A stretch of 64,000 nucleotides of DNA from Heligmosomoides polygyrus polygyrus (Eukaryota > Nematoda > Chromadorea > Rhabditida > Heligmosomidae): the NCBI GenBank assembly GCA_947396885.1, contig OX377205.1, positions 53,490,676 to 53,554,675 of the forward strand, read 5' to 3'. A program made the position numbers and the translations under genes. This document shows positions 33,601 to 44,689 of this stretch, in pieces (position 1 is the stretch's first letter; the number at the start of each line of letters is the position of its first letter). Under the pieces are notes generated by a model, which saw only the letters and a list, made by a program, of their open reading frames with translations, had not been told where the DNA came from and made no database searches.

Positions 33601-33639
33601 TTTGAAAATCCAACGCATGCTGTGCAAAGTCTGATCTGT

Positions 33640-33876
33640 GGCACGTCATCTGGATCTGAACGCACGTTATCCGACGTCTGTGTTCCGTCATCTAAATCCG
33701 AACACATGTTTCATAACGTCTGTGACACATTTGTGGAGTCCCGACGCACGTTTCACGACGTTGCCACAACGTCTATGACAGGTCTTCTGCACCCCGACAC
33801 ACGTGGCACGACTTCAGTGACACGTCTTCTGCATCCCGGCACACGTGCCTCGACGTCCGACTCACGTTGGACGATC
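33640..33876 (+). repeat. Degenerate direct repeats G, second array
   Basis: Recurrent ACGTCTGTGACAC, TCTTCTGCATCCCGGCACAC and GGCACGAC motifs run up to the 3' end of the RTE copy at 33876. Three to five imperfect units are visible. Confidence 0.55.
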
Positions 33877-34979
33877 ACCTGTATGACCTGTCGTCCCGTT
33901 GATCATCGACTTGCTCGAGCGGGCGCCAGCAGCGTCTCCATTCGTCGCTGTCGCGTGCCAGAGTGCTCCAATGGATCCTCCTCGCTCGAGGGACACGAAG
34001 AGCGTCATAGCGGTCGTTCAGGGCTTTCAGGAAGAAGTCCGACCAACGCGTTGGTGGGCGTCCTGGTGTTCTCTTGACATCCCGCGGAATCCAGTCGGTG
34101 ACGGCTCTCGTGCAGCGGGTGTCTGCGAAACGCATTACATGGCCGGCCCACCTAATTTTCGACAACTTGGCCTACGCGACAGCGTCTCTGATCTTCGAAC
34201 GTCGGCGAAGCTCGGAACTCCGGAGGCCTTCTCTCACTTGCGTGAGTCGTGTCACTCCGAGCATCGTCCTCTCGATTCCACGCTGCGCGACGCTGATCGC
34301 GTGTTCATCCTGCTTTCGTATAGCCCAGGTCTCTGAAGCGTATGTTAGGGCAGGAAGAACGGTAGAGTCGAATAGGTGGGCACGGAGTCGGACGTTCTTC
34401 GTCTTCTTCGCGACTTCTTCGACGCTCTTGAAAGCTCCCCAAGCCGCTCGTTTCCTCCTGCTCAGCTCTGGTGCTAGGTCGTTGGCCATGTTGACTTCGC
34501 GACCCAGATACACATAACTGGAGCATTCGGAGATGTTCGTTCCGTTGAGCGAGAATGGGGCATCAGAAACTTGTCCGTTCCTCATGAACATCGTCTTCGT
34601 AAGATTCAGCTGCAGTCCAACGTTCCCACATACACGATCGAAGTCGGCCAGCATTCGCTCCGCCTAGCTGATGCTCGGCGTTATGAGCACGATGTCGTCA
34701 GCGAAGCGAAGATGGTGCAGTTGCCGGCAGTCGATCTTCACTCCCATGTCCTCCTATTCTAGTTCGCGCATGACGTTTTCGAGGATGGCGCTGAAGAGCT
34801 TCGGGGATATGATATCCCCCTGCTGAACCCCTCTCTTTACGTCGATGACGACGTCGTTGTAGAATGGAGAGATCTTGGTCGTGAATCCACTGTACAGCTC
34901 TCGAAGGACTCTGGTGTACTGAGTGGGAACACCCTGAGTGAGCAGGGCGTCGATGACCGCTTCAGTTTCGACGGGGGAC
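33876..34979 (-). pseudogene. 5'-truncated RTE retrotransposon copy
   Basis: This minus-strand copy is the same family as the element at 41255-44041. It starts near [16 protein letters not shown] and carries RT motif B (GVQQGDIISPKLF), then MRELE, with the downstream frame broken by stops and small shifts. It keeps the C-terminal block FDSTVLPALTYASETWAIRK that the longer copy has lost. Its 3' end matches the other copy's 3' UTR to the GACAGGTSATACAGGTGAT stretch. The abrupt start at 34979 is the 5' truncation usual for target-primed insertion. Confidence 0.85.
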
Positions 34980-35192
34980 GTTGGACGATATTGATAGAAA
35001 ATACCGGTCCCTTTACAGGCCCTCCTTACGATTAGTGGTCTCGCCTTTACTGGTACCTTCATTGGCCTACTCTACTGGTCCTCTTTCAGTGGTTCTCCCT
35101 TCTTGGGTCTCCCTTCAATCTCATGTGTTCCAGAAGTAAAGGAGAGGGCTTATGTGTGTTCACATTTCCTGTAGTCCCGAAACGATTGCCAA

Positions 35193-35324
35193 AGTACTGT
35201 GGAAAAACTCATCCAATTCTTGGCAGGCAACTCGTCGCTACCCTTGGCTATTTACTGGCGACTAAATAGCCAAAGGTAGCGACGAGTTGCCTGCCAAGAA
35301 TTGGACGAGTTTTTCCACAGTACT
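35193..35324. repeat. Near-perfect palindrome, 62-bp arms
   Basis: The arms 35193-35254 and 35263-35324 start AGTACTGTGGAAAAACTCAT and are separated by CTGGCGAC. Imperfect pairing continues outward to about 35175 and 35342. Each arm is a diverged RTE leader module (ACTCGTCGCTACC...GGCGACTAAATAGCC), so two modules face each other. Confidence 0.85.
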
Positions 35325-35452
35325 TCGGCAGTCGTTGCGGGACCACGCGAGCTCTTCTTCTCTGTCTCACCTACCACAGCTGGTGAACATGGTGGCCATA
35401 AGAATACAGCTCGCCCTGAATTTGTAGCGTAAGGCGCTTTTATACTGATGGA

Positions 35453-36482
35453 GAGTTCATTTACTCTTCAGGAGTCGGTTAAGGTATCGCTTAAGTTCCT
35501 GTCTCGGTGTCGTGGGGGTGGGTCTTGTTCGGAAAACTCTCAGTCGAAGCAAACTAAATATCGAGTCGCAGGAAACCGACCAAATAGTCCTCCAGAACGG
35601 GGGTCGAGCGTTCTATCCCCTCATCCCCCTGGCCCGCCCACCCCCAACCCCCTGCAATTGCTCGAGAGTCTAGTGGCTGCCTTACGAGATAGTGGAGACG
35701 CAGACATTTGCCACGCCTCTGTTTAAAGGGCGGGGGATAGAACGCCACTCCGCCCTCCAGAACACTGCGTCAGACCAAAGGACTAATAGAGTGTTCGTTT
35801 ACTCTTCAGGAGTCGGTTAAGGTATCGCTTAAGTTCCTGTCTCGGTGTCGTGGGGGTGGGTCTTGTTCGGAAAACTCTCAGTCGAAGCAAACTAAATATC
35901 GAGTCGCAGGAAACCGACCAAATAGTCCTCCAGAACACTGCGTCAGACCAAAGGACTAATGGAGTGTTCGTTTACTCTTCAGGAGTCGGTTAAGGTATCG
36001 CTTAAGTTTCCGTCTCGGTGTCGTGGGGGTGGGTCTTGTTCGGAAAACTCTCAGTCGAAGCAAACTAAATATCGAGTCGCAGGAAACCGACCAAATAGTC
36101 CTCCAGAACACTGCGTCAGACCAAAGGACTAATGGAGTGTTCGTTTACTCTTCAGGAGTCGGTTAAGGTATCGCTTAAGTTTCCGTCTCGGTGTCGTGGG
36201 GGTGGGTCTTGTTCGGAAAACTCTCAGTCGAAGCAAACAAAAAGACTAGTCGCAGCAAACCGACCAAATAGTCCTCCAGAACACTGCGTCAGACCAAAGG
36301 ACTGATGGAGTGTTCGTTTACTCTTCAGGAGTCGGTTAAGGTATCGCTTAAGTTTCCGTCTCGGTGTCGTGGGGGTGGGTCTTGTTCGGAAAACTCTCAG
36401 TCGAAGCAAACTAAATATCGAGTCGCAGGAAACCGACCAAATAGTCCTCCAGAACACTGCGTCAGATCAAAGGACTGGTAGA
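35453..36482 (+). repeat. 173-bp tandem array, five units
   Basis: Units start at 35453, 35791, 35964, 36137 and 36310 with GTTCGTTTACTCTTCAGGAG and end CCAAAGGACTAATGGA. Spacing is exactly 173 bp apart from the first unit, which is lengthened by a MITE. Units differ at only a few bases. A decayed sixth start lies at 36483. Confidence 0.9.
35599..35753. mobile_element. MITE M, copy inside tandem array
   Basis: This 155-bp element interrupts the first unit of the 173-bp array. It is flanked by perfect CCTCCAGAAC duplications (35589-35598 and 35754-35763). Its ends GGTCGAGCGTTCTATCCCC and (rc) GGAGTGGCGTTCTATCCCC form terminal inverted repeats. A 9-10 bp duplication would fit a Mutator-like element. 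Confidence 0.8.
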
Positions 36483-37563
36483 GGGTTGGTTTACTCTTCG
36501 GAATCCTGACTATAATGCGCTCAGAAGCTATTATTTGGTAGTAGCACGCTCCGTCAGCTTAGGATCCTACCGTTACCCCTAGTATACCACTCGATAACTT
36601 TCCACTCAATACCATCTTCTCTGGCAAATACAGATGTGATAATCTAGCATCCGCCATCAGCGCCGGTAATCCCGCCTCAGCCCTAGTTCCTGTGCACTCG
36701 GACAACTGGTCCTCAATAAGCGGTGGGCGCGCCCCTTGCCCCGCCCCTTCGTATGGGCGGTGTGAAGAACACTGTTCCGCCGATGTCTATTTCCTCCATG
36801 AAACAAAGTTTGGGAAAAAGAATTACAAAATGTACTTCCACAGACTATTGTGAGGCGGTAATGGTGGTAATGTATGAGTATTCAGATTATTACACAGAAT
36901 TGCGGTGATCAGCTAACCAAAGAATCCGTGCTTTATTTTTCTCAGACAAATCAGGTACGAATTCACCGCCCCCAGAGCGATAGATGACTAAGTTGGCCTG
37001 GGTGGGTCACGAAACCTGAATCAAATTGAGATACACGCGACTTTCTACACTGCTGCACGCGCCTTTATTCCAGGAATATTTGTTATGCTCTCGCACTCTT
37101 CGTAAATTCGAACTGTACATATTACCTGCAAGTGTCACTGCGACCTGGTGTGTCCTTTCCTCACTAGTACAAATATGGGTATAGGTTTCTGGTGTGATTG
37201 TTGTAATATTTGCTGACGATTTCACGAGTAGTCGACGGTTGGTCAAGCTTAACAATTACGAACAATCCCTTCGAAAAGGCGATTAGTTGGTCATGGACTC
37301 AAAGTCGCTGATTATCTGAACTAGACTACAGCTATCTTCCCAATACAAAATATCTCTAACCATGGTTCGAGCTCTTATGGACTGAAATTTCGTACTTCAG
37401 TTATCGGCGTCCATTAGTCAGCCAGGAAGCAAGGGCGGTCATTCTTACAACCGTTGGTAGAGATGCGTAATGTTTTCGCGTAATCCACGCATTGTATTCC
37501 CCGTATCACGGGTGGGTGCTGACGGACCTCGAGGATATCGCGGATGTTACGCGCGGTCAAACA

Positions 37564-37634
37564 GCGCCGGTGGTGTAAGGCGAACATCGCTGCCCGGAAA
37601 GCAGAAGATGCGGGTTCGAGTCCCGCCTGGCGCA
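37564..37634 (+). tRNA. tRNA-Gly-like gene with GGA (Ser-type) anticodon, probably a variant or pseudogene
   Basis: The 71-nt sequence folds as a complete tRNA. The acceptor stem is GCGCCGG with CTGGCGC and discriminator A. The D stem is GTGT/ACAT, and the anticodon stem GCTGC/GCAGA has one terminal mismatch. The T arm is GCGGG-TTCGAGT-CCCGC. The B box GGTTCGAGTCC is perfect, and a TTTT terminator follows at 37639-37642. The body resembles nematode tRNA-Gly(UCC), whose loop normally reads CTTCCAA. Here the loop is CCGGAAA, giving anticodon GGA and replacing U33 by C. There is no long variable arm, so it is not an ordinary tRNA-Ser. Confidence 0.75.
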
Positions 37635-38399
37635 AGAGTTTTGATCGTAACAAAACATCCTGTGACAACATATAGCCACGCATTGTAATTTCCATCAATG
37701 TAGAGTGAGGTTTAGCTCAATGTTCAATTCACTGGTCAGAGTACTAGAGTGTCGGTGGATCGCGCGAACGAAACAGCTGAGTCATAGCGCGGCGCGGTTG
37801 CGTCGCGGCAGCCGCCGGTGTCAAATAACTGGGACCCCATGCGGGTGACTCCAGCCGTCTAGCGATCTCGTTTTTGGTTTCCTGGATTTTTAGCTCTTTG
37901 ATTATTATATGAATTCCTCCAATACTGATAAAACGCGAATTTCAAGAAATTTCGAGGAATTTTTGAGGGCAAGTAAGTAGTTCTCAAGGATGCTTTAAAG
38001 CTAATGGAGGTTCTACCATAAAATCTTCGGAGCATCATGATTATTAATGGTCCTAGCACAGCGTCTAGCCAAAGTGAGGCGTGGATCTCATTCGAAGAAA
38101 TATACATGAACTCCCTTCTATGCTACACATAGGTGCTTAATCTAGGCGGTGAACTCGAAAGTCAGCTTGGCGATTTCTATCTAATCCCTTTAGACGAAAC
38201 TAAGCAAGAGAATTGTTTAATCCTGTACATTACCATTCATCTCTCACTGGATGATGAAACGTGAAAAGAACTAAAGCGCTCAGCTGATCCTCAGTCAACT
38301 AAACCACAAAGGGGCCTCTGTCGTATACAATGGCTAGACATCGAGCGGCCTTGCGGGCGGGTCATGCCCTAAAAACAGAACACCCCGACCGTCCTCTGT

Positions 38400-38650
38400 T
38401 CTAAATTTCGTTGTATAATAGTAAAAAACTGGTTTTACTATATAGAATAGTATAGCGGGATATGACGGAGCAGGAACACTTCAGTACCGCTCCTATGATG
38501 CCTGTCCACCCTCCATTGCTTATTCACGATTTATTCTCAGAAGTATTTGCATGTTCTATACGTGGCGAGTAAGATATCGAAAGAATCTCAATCTAAAGTG
38601 CTTAATCTGCAGAAACAAATCGAATTATCGGTATAGTTCTACAGGTTGGT
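38400..38650 (+). repeat. Dispersed repeat F
   Basis: The part TAGTAAAAAACTGGTTTTAC through CCACCCTCCATTGC is the reverse complement of 28740-28900. The part ATTTATTCTCAGAAGTAT through TTAATCTGCAGAAACA is repeated directly at 33310-33430. Three copies therefore share one family. Confidence 0.6.
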
Positions 38651-38689
38651 ACCGTTAACTGTCCGAAGGCAGTAATGCTAACAATGAAA

Positions 38690-38926
38690 GGTTCCCAACT
38701 CAAGGTGAGCTTTTGCTATGCTATTTTGACCGGATGCAGGGCTGTGTGAGCGGAGTCTAGAACAACAATTAATATTTGCTGAACGTTTTTTTGAAGACCT
38801 GAAAAGGAGGTCTGAAAGCGTGCGCGCATCTATCGTCAAGCCCTACGATACCACACCAGTTGTGCTTCGGCGGCGCAATTGGTAGGAGGGACGCCTCACA
38901 GGAGCACACCGGGGGGGGGGGGGGGG
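38690..38926 (+). repeat. Dispersed repeat C, copy 1
   Basis: From AAGGTTCCCAACTCAAGGTG to GCCTCACAGGAGCACACC this is about 90 percent identical to the reverse complement of 46210-46447. It ends in a 16-G run (38911-38926) where the other copy has GGAGGGG. Confidence 0.75.
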
Positions 38927-38989
38927 TTTAGGCTCGAGTCGCGTATTGTCGATCTTTTCTGCACATATTACTTTGTTGTTACGCTATAT

Positions 38990-39300
38990 TCCTCAGGGCC
39001 TCGATATTCAACGCCTCTGTACTGCCTGCGATGTGTTACGCGACGGAAACCTGGTCCGAGTACAAGACAATAGCCAGAGCAATGCAAACTACGCATCGTG
39101 CGCTGTGCGCTGGAGAGATGTCTTCGTCAGCAATGGCAAGAAGGCCTACGAAGCTCAGAGCTACGGGAGAAATCGCAGTTAGCAGACCCGCTGCAGTACA
39201 TGAAGAAGTCCAAATATCGCTGGGCCGGACACCTGCTTCGGCGAAAGGACGATAGATGGAGTCTCCGGAATGGCTCCCGAGAGACCATAAGAGAGAGAAG
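38990..39300 (+). pseudogene. RTE C-terminal fragment (third subfamily)
   Basis: Plus-strand frames read LPAMCYATETWSEYKTIA, then THRALERCLRQQWQEGLRSS and SKYRWAGHLLRRKDDRW. This matches the C-terminal YASETW / RWAGH / DDRW blocks of RTE proteins but is clearly a different subfamily from 41255-44041. It is frameshifted and ends against an inverted-repeat MITE at 39301. Confidence 0.65.
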
Positions 39301-39458
39301 AGTTACTGCAGTAACTTTAACGGAGAATGGTAAACGAAAAGTTTAGATAAAGCGGCTTGTCGCTCACCATATCGCTTGATAAGCCGCGTTATCTGAGCTT
39401 TTGCTTACAATTCTCCGTTAAAGTTACTGCAGTAACTTTGATGAATCTGGCCCCTGGA
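39301..39458. mobile_element. Inverted-repeat MITE (family K), left terminus missing
   Basis: The arms 39301-39358 and 39381-39437 are near-exact reverse complements starting AGTTACTGCAGTAACTTTAA. The right terminus TTGATGAATCTGGCCCCTGG matches family K, while the left terminus is replaced by RTE sequence ending at 39300. Confidence 0.7.
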
Positions 39459-40171
39459 TGCAAGCATCCAGAGATCGAGCGGTCTGGAAGAGTTGTGGTC
39501 CCCGCTGAGAAGACCTCCAGCCGACAACCATCAAAGTATCAAAGTAAGTAAGTAAGTTATTACTCTTTCTCATGCTTGCAGGAGTCAATTTTTAACCACC
39601 AATGCTTACAACAAGCCGAGGCTGCCTATTCGCGCCTTCATAAATGCTAGTTTCTTTTAAACAATGCCTATCTGCACCATATCATTTCTCTTGGAATAAA
39701 AAGTCCTGTCTTGTCTTCCCTTTTAGTCAACAGCTGTGGTGCAAATCTATGAAGCAAGAAAAAAAACAAGCGCTTGTCACACCAACAGCATCTTACAAAA
39801 GGCAGTGAGGAACAATCTTTTCCCTGGCAAGGAATGACCACTTCTTCGTTGAACGCGTAATCCGTGGGTGTGGCGAAATGTCCTGGGTGAACATCGACGT
39901 ATCCAGCTGCCACCCACGCGTATGAGAGACAGAAAGGTCCCATTTTCATTATACTACCTCTAACTTGAACCGCCTCTTCTTCCTGATATTCGATATCTCA
40001 ATATATGGCGTACAGGAGGAGTCCTATGGCATCCGCAACCACAACCTCTCTCATTGTCGGAGATGTGAAATCGAGTGTGAAGGTGGAAGGGAGTCGTCCG
40101 ACAGCACGTTCAGGTGAGAGCGACATTTTTAGCCAACTTACGTACCGATATGCCCGGGTCCATAATATCCA

Positions 40172-40520
40172 ACCGTAAGGCCGGGGGCATACTTCCATCG
40201 CCACGATGCCATCGCGGCGCTCAGTTCATGGCCATTCCGTCGCACGCGGCCGAATAGTCAAAGAAAACCTCGCCGCGGCCGCCGCAACAGTGGCGGTCGG
40301 CATGCGCGATGGCTTCCCGCGCCCATCGCAGGCATGGCATACTTTTTCGCGCCGCGCGCGGTGTTTAGCGTTGATCCTGGACGGATCGCCGTCGCGCTCC
40401 CTTGCAGAGCGATGGGCGATGCGACGAGCACAGAGAAATTCAAATTCTTTCGCGTCGCTCTGCAAGACTCATCGCCGCGATTCAATCGCGGCGACGGGAA
40501 ATATGCACGAGGCCTAAGGT
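40172..40520. mobile_element. GC-rich MITE (family H)
   Basis: The left end CCGTAAGGCCGGGGGCATAC and the right end (rc) CCTTAGGCCTCGTGCATATT form imperfect terminal repeats about 345 bp apart. The interior is rich in CGCCGCGG and GCGATGGC palindromes. Relatives with one end are at about 40887-41000 and 46030-46212. Confidence 0.55.
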
Positions 40521-40751
40521 ATACGTATTTGTGTGCAGTTACGGTGTTATTGGTGTTATGTGTTATGTGGCATGATATGGTGGTGCAGATAGGCATTGTT
40601 GAAAAACTAGCATTTATGAAGGCGCAAATAGGGAGCCTCGGTTTGTTGTAAGCATTGGTGGTCTAAAATTGCCTCCTGTAAGCATGTGAAAGCGTAATAG
40701 CAGCAAACTAATATATGCAAAAAAGTTTGGCAGTACGCGGACTCGAACTTA

Positions 40752-40889
40752 AGGCCTTTGTCATACCATCGCTCACCCCGAGCGACGCCTAATGATATGC
40801 ACTCATATTGATTCCATCGCGCCGCCCGATCGATATGGGAGCATATCATTAGGCGTCGCTCGGGGTGAGCGATGGTATGACAAAGGCCT
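40752..40889. repeat. Perfect 49-bp inverted repeat, 40-nt loop
   Basis: 40752-40800 (AGGCCTTTGTCATACCATCG through CCTAATGATATGC) is the exact reverse complement of 40841-40889. The loop also pairs in part. On the minus strand the left arm runs into AAGTTCGAGTCC, a Pol III B-box-like sequence, so it may come from a tRNA-related SINE. Confidence 0.85.
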
Positions 40890-41199
40890 AAGGCCTATGG
40901 CATATTCCCGTCCGCTGCAGCGACGCAGGAGTGCACAGCGACACGACGGCTCGCGATGCGCTTCGCGAGCCATCGCCATCGCTGAGGCTGACATAGTCCA
41001 CGCAGTTCTGCAGACTGAGACTTGCAGAGTTTTAGCGAATCGGTCGATTCAGTGCATTTTTTTCTCGGATTCCTTGTTTCATCGACGTTTCGTTCATGAT
41101 TTCGCGTTTTTTTTCCGGTTTCATCGCCTTCTGATCCGTATGCCCTTGTAGGATTGTTGTTTTCAAATATATTTCGTCGATTCGTGTTTTGCTAGGGGG

Positions 41200-44190
41200 G
41201 TTCCCGCACTCGCGTCTAAATTGCCACAGGTAGCGACGAGTTTTCCGGGCGGAGTTGGACGAATTTTCGCACCGTATGCAGGGGATCGTCCTTCCCATCG
41301 CGATGGGAAGGACGAGTACGGAGAGGCTGCTAAAATCTCAGGGCCTAACCAGCCTGCGCAAACTGAGAAGGACTAGGATGACGATCTGTACTTACAACGC
41401 CCGCACGCTTGCGTCGGAAGCATCCGTCGAGGACCTGATGATGCAAGCCAGGAAGATCAAGTACGACGTCATCGGACTGACCGAGACGAGAAGACACCAC
41501 CCCCTACACGCCGCCTACGACTCCGGAGAAGAACTGTTCCTCGGAACATGCGACAGCAGGGGAGTAGGCGGCGTTGGTGTCCTCGTCAACACGCACTTGG
41601 CCGTGAACATCGATTCGTACGAGTCTCTGACAAGCCGAGTCGGACGTTTGCGACTGAAGCGATGCGGCTCCGTGCCAGCCTTGACTGTGTCCGTCGCGTA
41701 TGCCCCAACATCCGACTACGACGACGAAGACGTCGAGGCCTTCTACATGGAGCTGGAGAAGTTCTATAAGGAAGATCACACCTTCTACAAGGTGATCGTC
41801 GGCGACTTCAACGCCAAGATCGGGCCACGAAGGTCGCCGGAAGAACTTCACATCGGAACCCACGGTTTGGAGTGGAACGAGCAAGGTGAAAGGCTGTCTG
41901 AGTTTATCATGTCGACCAAGACCATCCATGGAAACTCGCAGTTCCAGAAGCCTCCCTCCCTACGATGGACCTGGGAATCCCCCGGTGGCCAGTTCCACAA
42001 CGAGATCGACCACATCATCTTCAATCACAAGTATTGCCTGACCGATGTCCCCGTTGTCCCCTAGTTCTACACGGGATCGGACCACCGCCTCCTTCGCGCG
42101 AGGTTCCGCTTTTCGCGTCAAGGAGAGAAGGCCGCGAAGTTCAAGAAGAGGAATCCCAGAACGACCATCAACTGGGATCTCTACACCTCTCTTGTCGGCC
42201 TTTGGGAAGATGCCGTCATGGACAACGTCGACGAGGAATACGATCGCTTCGTGCACCATCTCCACGATAGTGCTAAGGGAGCCGAGAGCTTAAAGACCAC
42301 CAAGAGACGCCTATCTCCGGAAACTCTTGAGCTGATACGCCAGCGTGGAGCAGCACGAGCGTCAGGCAACTACCAACTGACGTCCGAGCTTGCAAAGCTA
42401 TGCAGAGCGGCGATAAAGGAAGATCTCAAAGAGAGAAGGGCCGAAGTGTTGGCTGAAGCAGCAGAGGCAGGGCTGAGCATCCGCAATGCCCGCCGGAACT
42501 TCGCCAACTTCAAGACCAAGATGACCGCTCTCCGACGTCCTGACGGAACCATCACCTCTTCCAGAAGGACCATGGAGAAAGTCATCCACGACTTCTACTC
42601 CGATCTCTTCGATAGCCACATCCACCTGCCCCCATGCCATCTTCCGCAGGATGGATACGTCGTCCCCTCTGTTCTCTCTTCCGAAATCCGACACGCCATC
42701 TCGTCGGTGAAGAAACGTACAGCACCCGGTTCTGACAGGATCAGAGCTGAACACCTGAAGAACCTCCCGCCAGCGCTCATCAACACCTTGGCGCGGCTCT
42801 TCACACGCTACCTGCCCGAATGCAAGGTTCCATCTCAGTGGAAGACCAGCAAGACCGTTTTGCTGTATAAGAAGGGAGACGTGCACGACATTGGCAACTA
42901 TCGCCCGATCTGCCTGTTGTCCGTAGTCTACAAGCTGTTCACTCGAGTCATCCTGAATAGGATTAGTAGAACGCTGGACGAAGGACAGCCATGCGAACAA
43001 GCAGGATTTCGGAGAGGATTCAGCACGATCGACCACATACACACCATTACGAAGCTCATCGAAGTGTCGCGAGAGTACAATCTGCCGCTGTGCCTTACGT
43101 TCATCGACCTGATGAAGGCATTCGACTCCGTCGAGACTGAAGCGGTCATGGAAGCCCTGCTCACCCAGGGCGTTCCTACTCAGTACATCAGGGTCCTTCC
43201 AGAGCTGTACAGTGGATTCACGACCAAGATCTCACCATTCTACAACGACGTCGTCATTGACGTGAAGAGAGGGGTTCGACAAGGGGATACCATATCCCCG
43301 AAGCTCTTCAGCGCCACCCTCGAAAACGTCATGCGCGAACTAGAATGGGAAGACATGGGAGTGAAGGTCGACGGCCGGCAGCTGCACCATCTTCGCTTCG
43401 CTGACGACATCGTGCTCATAACACCGAGTATCAGTCAGGCGGAACGAATGCTGGCCGACTTCGATCGTGTATGTGGAAGCGTTGGACTGCAGCTGAATCT
43501 TACGAAGACGATGTTCATGAAGAACGGATGGGTTTCTGATGCCCCATTCTCGCTCAACGGAACGAACATCTTCGAATGCTCCAGCTATGTGTATCTGGGT
43601 CGCGAAGTCAACATGGCCAACGACCGAGCACCAGAGCTGAGCAGGAGGAAACGAGCGGCTTGGGGAGCTTTCAAGAGCGTCGAAGAAGTCGCGAAGAAGA
43701 TGAAGCTCGGAGTGACACGACTCACGCAAGTGAGAGAAGGCCTCCGGAGTTCCGAGCTTCGTCGACGTTCGAAGATCAGAGACGCTGTCGCATGGGCCAA
43801 GTCGTCGAAAATTAGGTGGGCCGGCCACATAATGCGATTCGCAGACACCCGCTGGACGAGAGTTGTCACAGATTGGATTCCGCGGGATGTCAAAAGAACA
43901 CCAGGACGCCCACCAACGCGTTGGTCGGACTTCTTCGTGAAAGCCCTGAACGACCGATATGACGCTCTTCGTGTCCCTCGAGCGAGGAGGATCCATTGGG
44001 CCACTCTGGCACGCGACAGGGACGAATGGAGACGCTGCTGACGCCCGCTCGAGCAAGTCGATGATCAACGGGACGACAGGTGATACAGGTGATGCAGGGG
44101 ATCGTCGCGGGACCGGCTGCTGAGTGTAACGCGGTTACAGTTCGCCAGAACTCTGTCGATCTCAGCTGTTCCATGACTCGATCAAGGGTG
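41200..44190 (+). mobile_element. RTE-type non-LTR retrotransposon, nearly full length
   Basis: This copy has a 5' leader module (about 41205-41290), one large ORF with endonuclease and reverse transcriptase domains, and a 3' UTR to about 44190. A 15-bp sequence, ATGCAGGGGATCGTC, occurs in both the 5' leader (41276-41290) and the 3' UTR (44092-44106). Related truncated copies lie at 1735-2350, 33876-34979 and 53565-53695. Solo leader modules lie at 25985-26095 and 45415-45505, and a leader-plus-tail version at 27270-27475. Target-site duplications were not identified. Confidence 0.85.
41255..44041 (+). pseudogene. RTE polyprotein (APE endonuclease + reverse transcriptase), one in-frame TAG and internal deletion
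   Basis: One reading frame runs the whole length and is broken only by an amber codon at 42062-42064. The apurinic-like endonuclease comes first: [10 protein letters not shown] from about 41381, then LTETRRH, GDFNAKIG and, just after the amber codon, GSDHRLLRA. The reverse transcriptase follows with motif [12 protein letters not shown], motif [14 protein letters not shown] and catalytic FADDIVLI (about 43397-43420). The C-terminus carries the RTE-typical [11 protein letters not shown]. Compared with the copy at 33876-34979, about 50 codons are missing in frame after EEVAKKMK (about 43700), in the segment that normally holds LTYASETWAIR. Met codons at 41255, 41303 and 41378 are all possible starts. 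The copy is therefore probably inactive, though little decayed. Confidence 0.85.
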
Positions 44191-44689
44191 GGCATGTATG
44201 TAGTAAGCGTTCCTTTCAGGTAGTAGCAGTAGGATGTGGATAAGTAGGGTTTCTAGCAGAAATAGCCGCAGAATACTAGAAAGTGACCTCTAGAAGCTTA
44301 AAACCAAAGAAGTGCAGATTTTCACGCTTGACTTCCACTGTGCTTGCTTCTTATTATAGCTATACTGAAGCATCTGCTGGGAGTGATGTGCACGCGGTGA
44401 AGTGTTCATCGAAGTTAAATATAATACAATGCTTACACACATTTAAGACCTATCTGGCGATGTAACTCCAAGTGGACCTATGACTGTTAGGTTCCATCAA
44501 GGGAAAGAAAGGGGTTTTGAGTACGGATTAAACGCGGGACGACACTTCTGCTGAAACCGATTTTCGAAGTACTTAACTAGATCCATATTTTATGTTCCTT
44601 TTTTTGGTGAGCACGGAAAAGTTCTTCATCAATAAAAGTTTGGATTATTTTTGATTCGAATTCGAAAAGATTCTGTTGTCGTGCAGTTG

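Noticed and set aside
35453..36482. Regular repeats that might suggest a CRISPR array
   Set aside because: The 173-bp units are contiguous tandem copies without spacers, in a eukaryotic context.
42218..44041. 607-codon ORF as a host gene
   Set aside because: It is the RT half of an RTE element in the same frame as the endonuclease ORF, separated by one amber codon.
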